From Candidatus Contendibacter sp. (lineage in GTDB: Bacteria > Pseudomonadota > Gammaproteobacteria > Competibacterales > Competibacteraceae), in the NCBI GenBank assembly GCA_029624765.1, contig JARSSO010000062.1, positions 1 through 39,441 of the forward strand: a stretch of 39,441 nt of DNA, in the 5' to 3' direction. A program made the position numbers and the translations under genes. Position 1 is the first letter of the stretch; every line of letters starts with the position of its first letter. The notes under the pieces were generated by a model that was not told the origin of the DNA, searched no databases, and was given only the letters and a program-made list of their open reading frames with translations. Below, one piece after another: positions 33,896 to 39,441 of the stretch.

Positions 33896-35058
33896 TCTGG
33901 GACGAACTGGAAACAGGTCTCGCCCAACTGGCCACCGACGGTCTGTTGCGCCGCCGCCGGACGCTGGACACGCCCTGCGGACCGGAAGCGGTGATCGACG
34001 GCCGGCGCGTCGTCGCCTTTTGCAGCAACGACTACCTCGGTCTGGCGAACCACCCCGCCCTGGTCGCGGCGGCGCGGGAAGCCGCCAGCCGCTGGGGCGT
34101 GGGCAGCGGCGCCTCGCACGCGGTCAGCGGCCACCTGCGGCCGCACGCTGAATTGGAGGAACGGTTGGCGGCGTTCGTCGGGCGGGAGCGGGCGCTGTAC
34201 TTCACTACTGGCTACATGGCCAATCTGGCGGTCGCGCCCACCCTGGTCGGCCGCGACGACGCCATCTTCGCCGACAAGCTGAATCATGCCTCGCTGATCG
34301 ACGCCGCCCTGCTGGCCCGCGCCGAGCACGTACGCTACCCGCATTGTGATCTGGACGCGCTCGCCCGCCGGCTGGAGCAAAGCCGTGCCCGGCGCAAGCT
34401 GATTCTCACCGACGCGGTGTTCAGCATGGACGGCGATTTGGCGCCCTTGCCGGAACTGTTCGCGCTGGCCGAACGCTTCGACGCCTGGCTGGTGGTGGAC
34501 GACGCCCACGGGTTCGGCGTGCTCGGCCCCGGTGGGCGGGGCAGCCTCGCCCATTTCGATCTGCCGCCGTCGCCGCGCCTGATTCTGATGGGTACGCTGG
34601 GCAAGGCGGCCGGCGTATCCGGCGCGTTCGTCGCTGGCGACCAGCGGGTGATCGAATGGCTGATGCAGCGGGCGCGCTCCTACATTTTCACCACCGCTTC
34701 CAGCCCGATCCTGGCCGCCGCGCTGCTCGCCAGCCTGGAACTGATCGCGGCCGGCGACGAGCGGCGCGCGCATTTGCAACGACTGATCCTGCGCTTGCGG
34801 GAAGGACTGCGCGACCTGCCGTGGCGGTTGTTGCCGTCGCCGACCGCGATCCAACCCTTGCTGATCGGTGGCAACGAGGCGGCGGTGCAACTGGCGGGGC
34901 GGTTGTTCGAGCGCGGGCTGTGGGTTCCGGCCATTCGGCCGCCCACAGTGCCGGCGGGCACGGCCCGGCTGCGGATTTCCCTGTCGGCGGCGCATGACGA
35001 ATCCCAAATCGAAGACCTCATCGCGGCTCTCCATGACTGCGCCGATCACCGTGACTGA
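33892..35058 (+). CDS. bioF: 8-amino-7-oxononanoate synthase
   Basis: Condenses pimeloyl-ACP (or -CoA) with L-alanine to KAPA, with PLP. From GTG 33892 the product is 388 residues, near E. coli BioF (384). Motifs are FCSNDYLGLANHP, GSGASHAVSGHLRPHAELEE, DDAHGFGVLGPGGRG and the PLP-lysine stretch MGTLGKAAGVSGAFV. The start overlaps the bioA stop (GTGA). The only strong ribosome-site-like sequence, AAGGAG, is 14 bases upstream inside a repeat hairpin, so initiation is probably by coupling to bioA. Its end overlaps bioC by 26 bases. Confidence 0.95.
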   Translation: MIWDELETGLAQLATDGLLRRRRTLDTPCGPEAVIDGRRVVAFCSNDYLGLANHPALVAAAREAASRWGVGSGASHAVSGHLRPHAELEERLAAFVGRERALYFTTGYMANLAVAPTLVGRDDAIFADKLNHASLIDAALLARAEHVRYPHCDLDALARRLEQSRARRKLILTDAVFSMDGDLAPLPELFALAERFDAWLVVDDAHGFGVLGPGGRGSLAHFDLPPSPRLILMGTLGKAAGVSGAFVAGDQRVIEWLMQRARSYIFTTASSPILAAALLASLELIAAGDERRAHLQRLILRLREGLRDLPWRLLPSPTAIQPLLIGGNEAAVQLAGRLFERGLWVPAIRPPTVPAGTARLRISLSAAHDESQIEDLIAALHDCADHRD

Positions 35059-35848
35059 CCCGCTTCCCGCGTTGCCGGCCAAGCAGCGCATCCGCCAGGC
35101 TTTCGATCAAGCCGCGACCGGCTACGACGCAGCGGCCGACGTGCAGCGCGAGATGGCCAACCGACTGGCGGCGCACTTGCTCCAGGCTGACGTGAAAGAA
35201 GAGCCTGTCGCCATTCTGGACGCCGGCTGTGGCACCGGCTACAGCGCGGCCTGGCTGGCGCAACGCTGGCCTCGAACCGAACTGGTCCTACTCGACTTCG
35301 CGCCCGCGATGCTGGCGGTGGCGCGGACCCAGTATCCCGGCACCAGGGTGATTTGCGCCGACATCGAAGCCTTGCCCTTCGGCGATGGCGGTTTCGGCGG
35401 CTATTGGTCAAGTCTGACCTGGCAATGGAACGATCCGCGCCGCTGTCTGGCCGAGGCCGGACGGATCCTTGAACCAGGGGGATGGCTGGCGGTCGCCACG
35501 CTCGGCGCGGACAACTTTCCCGAACTGCGCCATGCCTTCGCCGGGGCCGACGGCTACAGTCATGTGCTGGCCATGCCGCCGCCCGAACAGTTGCTGGCGG
35601 AATGCCGGGCCGCTGGGTGGAGCGTGCGGGTCTGGGAGCGGCGCCCGGTGCGCCGCCATTTTCCCGATGCGCGCGGCGCGCTGCGCAGCGTCAAGGCGGT
35701 GGGCGCCCGCGAAGTCGAGCAGCGCCGCCCGGCGCCCCTGAGTCGCGGCGCGTGGCAAGCGATCAACAATCGCTACGAACAGTTGCGGGACGCGGATGGA
35801 TTGCCGTTGACCTACGACGGGGTGTGGCTGATCGCCGCCCGGCCATGA
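35033..35848 (+). CDS. bioC: Malonyl-ACP O-methyltransferase
   Basis: Methylates the free carboxyl of malonyl-ACP so that fatty acid synthesis can build the pimeloyl chain of biotin. From ATG 35033 the product is 271 residues. It has the BioC opening KQRIRQAFDQAATGYDAAAD, the SAM loop ILDAGCGTGYSAAWLA, VLLDFAPAMLAVART, ADIEALPFGD and the family motif WSSLTWQWNDPRRCLAEAGR. The start lies inside the 3' end of bioF and the stop overlaps bioD (ATGA), so expression is tightly coupled. The matching esterase BioH is not in this window. Confidence 0.93.
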   Translation: MTAPITVTDPLPALPAKQRIRQAFDQAATGYDAAADVQREMANRLAAHLLQADVKEEPVAILDAGCGTGYSAAWLAQRWPRTELVLLDFAPAMLAVARTQYPGTRVICADIEALPFGDGGFGGYWSSLTWQWNDPRRCLAEAGRILEPGGWLAVATLGADNFPELRHAFAGADGYSHVLAMPPPEQLLAECRAAGWSVRVWERRPVRRHFPDARGALRSVKAVGAREVEQRRPAPLSRGAWQAINNRYEQLRDADGLPLTYDGVWLIAARP

Positions 35849-36570
35849 ACCGCGCCTTTTTCGTCACCGGCACCGATACCGGGGTGGGCAAAACCCATGT
35901 GACCTGCGCCTTGTTGCACGCCACCCGCCGCTTGGGATTGACCGCCGTCGGCATGAAGCCCATCGCGGCGGGCGTCGAAGCGGATGGGCGCAACGACGAT
36001 GTCGTGCAATTATTGGCCGCCAGTTCGATGCGGCCGCCGCTGGAATGGGTGAATCCCTATTTGTACGCACCGCCCATCGCGCCGCACATCGCCGCCGCCG
36101 AAGCGGGTCGACCCATCGAAATCCCCGTGATTCACCAAGCCTTCGAGCGGTTGCGGTCACTGGTGGACGTGGTTTGGGTGGAAGGCGTGGGCGGTTTTCA
36201 GGTGCCGCTCGACGATCATACCGACACAGCGGATTTAGCCCAAGCCCTGGCCTTGCCGGTGGTGCTGGTGGTGGGGATGCGGCTGGGTTGCCTCAATCAC
36301 GCCCTGCTGACCACCGCGGCAATGGCGAACCGGAATTTGACCTTGGCTGGTTGGGTCGCCAACCGGATCGATCCGGCCATGGCTCGCTTCGAAGCGAATC
36401 TGGAAACCCTGCAAACCCGTCTGAATGCTCCATTGTTGGGCGTGATTCCGCACGGCGCGAGTTCTGAGCAAGCGGCGTCGGCACTGCGCCTGTCCGCCCT
36501 GCCGGATTTTGGATGCGGTCCGACCGTGCCTTGGATAGCGACCCGCCGACAGGCGAAACCGTTCCGATAA
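35845..36570 (+). CDS. bioD: Dethiobiotin synthetase
   Basis: Closes the ureido ring of biotin from DAPA, CO2 and ATP. From ATG 35845 the product is 241 residues. It shows the P-loop FFVTGTDTGVGKTHVTCALL, the substrate Lys in GMKPIAAGVE, WVEGVGGFQVPLDDHTDTAD and LVVGMRLGCLNHALLTT followed by GWVANRIDP. Length is close to E. coli BioD (225). It overlaps the bioC stop by four bases and ends the biotin gene run. The C-terminal tail (TRRQAKPFR) leads into accessory DNA. Confidence 0.95.
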   Translation: MNRAFFVTGTDTGVGKTHVTCALLHATRRLGLTAVGMKPIAAGVEADGRNDDVVQLLAASSMRPPLEWVNPYLYAPPIAPHIAAAEAGRPIEIPVIHQAFERLRSLVDVVWVEGVGGFQVPLDDHTDTADLAQALALPVVLVVGMRLGCLNHALLTTAAMANRNLTLAGWVANRIDPAMARFEANLETLQTRLNAPLLGVIPHGASSEQAASALRLSALPDFGCGPTVPWIATRRQAKPFR

Positions 36571-36596
36571 CCTGTTGCCCCGAAGTCGAGCCAACA

Positions 36597-36720
36597 CCGT
36601 CCAACCATCGCAAACCGCCGATAGGCATTCGGACCTTCGCCCAGATCGTTGGCGAAGGCTATTACTACGTGGACAAGACGCCGTTCGCGCATCGCCTGAT
36701 TGAGAGCGGCAAATGCCAGG
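36597..36720 (+). pseudogene. N-terminal fragment of a DUF1703-type AAA-ATPase gene
   Basis: The translation RKPPIGIRTFAQIVGEGYYY then VDKTPFAHRLIESGK matches the opening of AAA-ATPase/PD-(D/E)XK (DUF1703-type) proteins (LPIGIQ-x-F-x-YVDKT-x-LI). The expected FLSRPRRFGKSLL P-loop is absent. The frame leaves the family after ESGK and meets the insertion sequence at 36748. No proper start codon is visible, so both ends are lost. Confidence 0.6.
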
Positions 36721-36747
36721 AGTTGCGCACTGGCCCAACCGCCACGA

Positions 36748-37554
36748 GTAGTCCTGAAATCCGAATGATATAATGATTTTTAACTGATAACCTTGAGGAG
36801 GCTAATACATGCAATGTACTTACTGCTGTTCTCAAAACACTGTAAAAAATGGTATCAGCATGACGGGCAAGCAAAAGTACAAATGCAGCTCCTATGGTCG
36901 ACAGTTTGTCCTTAATCCAGCAAAATTTCCAATCCCTGATCAGACTAAAAATTTAATTGACAGGCTGCTGCTCGAAAGGATTTCTTTGGCGGGTATCGCC
37001 CGAATTACTGGAGTTTCGGAACGCTGGCTGCAAACCTATGTGAATGACAAATATGAACAGGTACCACGCCATGTCCAAGTGAAAAAAAAGAGCCGGGGAC
37101 GCCTGACCATCGAGTGTGATGAATTGTGGTCGTTCGTTCAAAATAGTGATAATAAACAGTGGGTTTTGTTAGCAATCGACCGGGATGCCCGCGAGATTGT
37201 CGGGGTCCATGTCGGCGATCGAAGCCGTGAAGGCGCTCAAGCACTTTGGGATTCTTTGCCACCCGTTTATCGACAATGCGCAGTCAGCTATACCGATTTT
37301 TGGGCGTCCTATGAAACCGTACTTCCCTCCAAACGCCATCGTGCTGTGGGTAAAGAATCCGGGCAAACGAATCATATCGAACGCTTTAACTGCACTCTCA
37401 GACAACGGGTTTCCTGACTCGTCAGGAAAACTTTGTCATTCTCGAAGAAACTGGCTAATCATATTGGTGCCATTTGGTATTTCGTACATCATTACAATGC
37501 AATGCTTCCTATTAATCAAGCAGAGTAGGGCAATCTTTTGAATTTCAGAACTAC
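36748..37554 (+). mobile_element. IS1-family insertion sequence, decayed
   Basis: An 807-bp AT-richer element has imperfect ends: GTAGTCCTGAAATCC at 36748-36762 and, on the other strand, GTAGTTCTGAAATTC at 37540-37554 (13 of 15 match). It carries one transposase frame. No matching 8-9-bp direct repeats flank it. Different truncated genes lie on the two sides, which suggests deletion or recombination at the element after insertion. Confidence 0.8.
36809..37528 (+). pseudogene. IS1-family transposase with nonsense codon
   Basis: The ATG at 36809 follows GAGGAGG. The product resembles single-ORF IS1 transposases: an N-terminal zinc ribbon (CTYCCS...KYKCSSYGRQF), a helix-turn-helix (ISLAGIARITGVSERWLQTY) and a DDE domain (IECDELWSFV, SYTDFWASYE, HIERFNCTLRQR). 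A TGA at 37415-37417 interrupts it after RQRVS. The same frame continues as LVRKTLSFSKKLANHIGAIW to TAG 37528, so a CGA-to-TGA change is likely. The fourth zinc-ribbon Cys appears replaced by Tyr. Both lesions argue that it is inactive. Confidence 0.85.
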
Positions 37555-38349
37555 CACCTTCTATTGCGGTTGCAACTACGTCAAGGACGCCGGTCAAGCC
37601 GGCGTGATCGACTTGCGCGGTTGCGACGGACCGTCCGCCAGGACCCGGCCCGTGCCCAGCGCCTGGAAGCCGAGCACGTGTTTCCCGCCGCCCAGTTCGG
37701 CAATTTCCGCCCCTGCTGGCAGGAACCGGAACGGTTTCCCGAATGCGTCAAGGACAGCGGCAAGGCGCTGACTGGCCGGCAGTGTTGCGAGAAGGTCGAC
37801 CCGGTCTTCGAGGCCGCCCACAACGACCTGTACAACCTGTTCCCGGCCGAGGGCGAAATCAACGGTGACTGCAAGGATTTCAACTGGAGGATGGTGCCCG
37901 GCGTCGCCCGCGACTACGGCCGTTGCGCGATGAAGATCGACGCCAGCATTCGCCGCGTCGAGCCGCCCAACGCGGTCAAGGGCGACATCGCCCGGGCGAT
38001 GTTCTACATGAGCGCCACTTACGGCTTCAAGCTGTCGGATCAAGACCGGCAATTATTCACCGCCTGGGCGCGGCGGGACCCGCCCGATGCCTGGGAACAG
38101 ACCCGCAATCAGCACATCGCGGCGATTCAGGGCAAAGACAATCCGTTCATCAGCCAGTACACGGTCAAATTCGGCTCGGCCACCGCCGCCGCGCCGCTCG
38201 CCGCGAAACTGGCTTGGACCTGTGGGGCAAAACGCACCTGCGACCAGATGAGCAGTTGCGACGAGGCGAAGTTTTATCTCACGCGGTGCGGCGTCAAGAG
38301 TCTGGATCGGGACGGCGACGGGGTGCCGTGCGCCAGCTTGTGTCGCTGA
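37555..38349 (+). pseudogene. Endonuclease I (EndA-like) with excalibur domain, truncated and frameshifted
   Basis: The sequence right of the insertion element reads FYCGCNYVKDAGQAGVIDLR then GCDG in one frame. It continues from about 37630 in another frame as VRQDPARAQRLEAEHVFPAA, then CWQEPERFPECVKDSGKAL and LYNLFPAEGEINGD. Together these are the endonuclease I fold, with EHVFP as the catalytic His region. The C-terminus is a Cys-rich excalibur calcium-binding domain (KFYLTRCGVKSLDRDGDGVP). The signal peptide and start are missing and one base appears lost near 37626-37632. EndA-type enzymes are secreted or periplasmic nonspecific nucleases. An alternative is a shorter protein starting within the second frame, but it would lack the N-terminal core. 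Confidence 0.75.
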
Positions 38350-38526
38350 CACCTGCCCGGAGACGGAGGGATTCCGGGTTGACCGGTCGCGGGCGTGAAG
38401 CATCCGAGACAACGCCCGTATTTAGCGCCCCGCGCCAACTCACAAAATCTGGCGCTTGGTGGTACAGGTACGCTGGAACGATTCGTTAGGCCAATTTGTT
38501 TACAACTCCACCGTCTATTCATTTCA
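38350..38526. other. Intergenic stretch, composition boundary
   Basis: No gene is seen. GC content drops sharply across this stretch, from the GC-rich nuclease remnant to the AT-richer CHAT gene, marking an island boundary. Confidence 0.4.
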
Positions 38527-39441
38527 TCATGCAACAGATTTCGCTACCATAATACGGGCTAAGGGGTCACCGTATAAAACGTACGATAACCAACTTGTAC
38601 TTCCAGGTATACTTTTAGCTGCAATACGTGCTTTCCGTACCGATTCTCCGAGACTATGGCCAACTTTGAGTTGCTGATAAAATTCTTCTGCAAATCGATA
38701 GGCAGCATCATCGTCTACGCTCCAAGCACAACCGATGAAAGCGCTGCTTTTCGCCTGAACGAACCGCTCCGCCCAACTACCTATTCCGGCCAAAAAAGAA
38801 AGGTCGCTACGAGCGCTCCGGCAAGCGTTGACGAACACCAACGGATGATGCAGAAAACCAAAATTGCACTGTCGACCAACAATCTCTCGGGCCATTAACT
38901 TCTCCTGGTTCTCCAAAAGGATCGTCGATTGTTCGTGTCGATCAGGTTCGAAATTTGCGTGACATGCGAAATGAATGAGGTCATATCCCCCAGCCGAGAA
39001 CAACATGCGTACGTGCTGCAGTGACGGTGGCGTTGGGTATATGTTCACACCTAAACATTTTAGAACTTCTGCTTCCATGTGTGCATATAGTAGGTTAGAG
39101 TCCTTCGGAATAATGTAAGTACCCTGTTTTAGTCTAAGCTCTACAGGTGGTGGGGAACCTGCTAGCCAGCGACCCACAAGATAATCTTCACACAGAAAGC
39201 CATCCTCTTGAATTGACCCATCTTCTTCTCGGTACGTCGGTCGGATTAATTCCCACGGTATCCAAGGTTCATCCGATACAATCTGAATACTTTTAACATT
39301 ACCACGTATCCTTTTTCGCCAAAGCTCCTTGAGTTCATCTGGAAACAAGGATTCGTACAGATTAGTTCCAATAGTCTCAAGCGTTCTGGGCTCAATGAGA
39401 TCTCCCGTGGAGGCCACAAGATGTAGTGTGTGGGTTTCACG
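38527..39441 (-). CDS. CHAT-domain (caspase-like) protein, 5' end beyond window
   Basis: The frame is open from the right edge to the stop at 38527, 304 codons; a GTG at 39417 is a possible but unlikely start. The sequence is the C-terminal part of a CHAT peptidase: IQIVSDEPWIPWELIRPTYR, DLIHFACHANFEPDRHEQST with the catalytic His, and PLVFVNACRSARSD with the catalytic Cys. Later come FIGCAWSVDDDAAYRFAEEF and SYVLYGDPLARI. CHAT proteases are caspase relatives used in several bacterial defence and cell-death systems with partner effectors. The gene is much richer in A+T than its neighbours, suggesting transfer. Its N-terminal domains and partners lie outside the window. Confidence 0.88.
   Translation of the reverse strand, partial: RETHTLHLVASTGDLIEPRTLETIGTNLYESLFPDELKELWRKRIRGNVKSIQIVSDEPWIPWELIRPTYREEDGSIQEDGFLCEDYLVGRWLAGSPPPVELRLKQGTYIIPKDSNLLYAHMEAEVLKCLGVNIYPTPPSLQHVRMLFSAGGYDLIHFACHANFEPDRHEQSTILLENQEKLMAREIVGRQCNFGFLHHPLVFVNACRSARSDLSFLAGIGSWAERFVQAKSSAFIGCAWSVDDDAAYRFAEEFYQQLKVGHSLGESVRKARIAAKSIPGSTSWLSYVLYGDPLARIMVAKSVA

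Overview
The window is GC-rich DNA (roughly two thirds G+C by eye) with gammaproteobacterial gene content: aroK-aroB, ssb ending in DDDIPF, comF, yjcH-actP, rraA, tgt, a bioBAFCD cluster and a sigma-54 activator. A phasin-like gene suggests polyhydroxyalkanoate storage. Phasin, acetate uptake and abundant palindromic repeats together fit a Competibacteraceae-like glycogen-accumulating organism. That placement is inference from gene content only. No rRNA, tRNA or CRISPR array was recognised.

Layout. Positions 1-2860 are an accessory, decaying zone: a 5'-truncated Rhs-family gene running off the left edge, a frameshifted gene fragment, and a 124-bp AT-rich MITE with near-perfect terminal repeats and a 9-bp target duplication. 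Positions 2864-9032 hold ordinary genes: phasin, ssb, aroK-aroB, comF, a small membrane protein, an orphan MalK/UgpC-type ATPase and a Uma2-family protein with a repeat-built coiled-coil tail. Positions 9033-9490 carry gene remnants, including a truncated DUF6516 (TumE-type toxin) gene. From 9492 to 13792 a membrane sensor-like protein fused to a DEDDh exonuclease lies divergent from yjcH-actP (acetate uptake). From 20601 down to 13868 on the minus strand lies a compact series: FecR/LysM protein, CHASE2-PAS-GGDEF-EAL protein, MotA/TolQ/ExbB-like channel, MotB/OmpA-like partner, then rraA.

Positions 20820-29446 contain a nitroreductase, a YiiD-type thioesterase, a PabB-PabC fusion (folate), a DUF192 protein, tgt (queuosine), an FHA-sigma-54 activator and a large membrane spermidine-synthase-like protein. 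Positions 29515-30523 hold small unknown genes, one of them cut by a pair of palindromic repeats. A periplasmic-type pcm follows, then the overlapping biotin genes bioB-bioA-bioF-bioC-bioD (31520-36570).

The right end (36571-39441) is accessory again: a fragment of a DUF1703-type AAA-ATPase gene, a dead IS1-family element, a truncated and frameshifted endonuclease I gene, and an AT-richer CHAT-domain protease gene entering from the right edge. The most interesting items are the c-di-GMP/proton-channel operon, the sensor-exonuclease fusion next to acetate uptake, the MITE, and the CHAT gene, whose partners lie outside the window.
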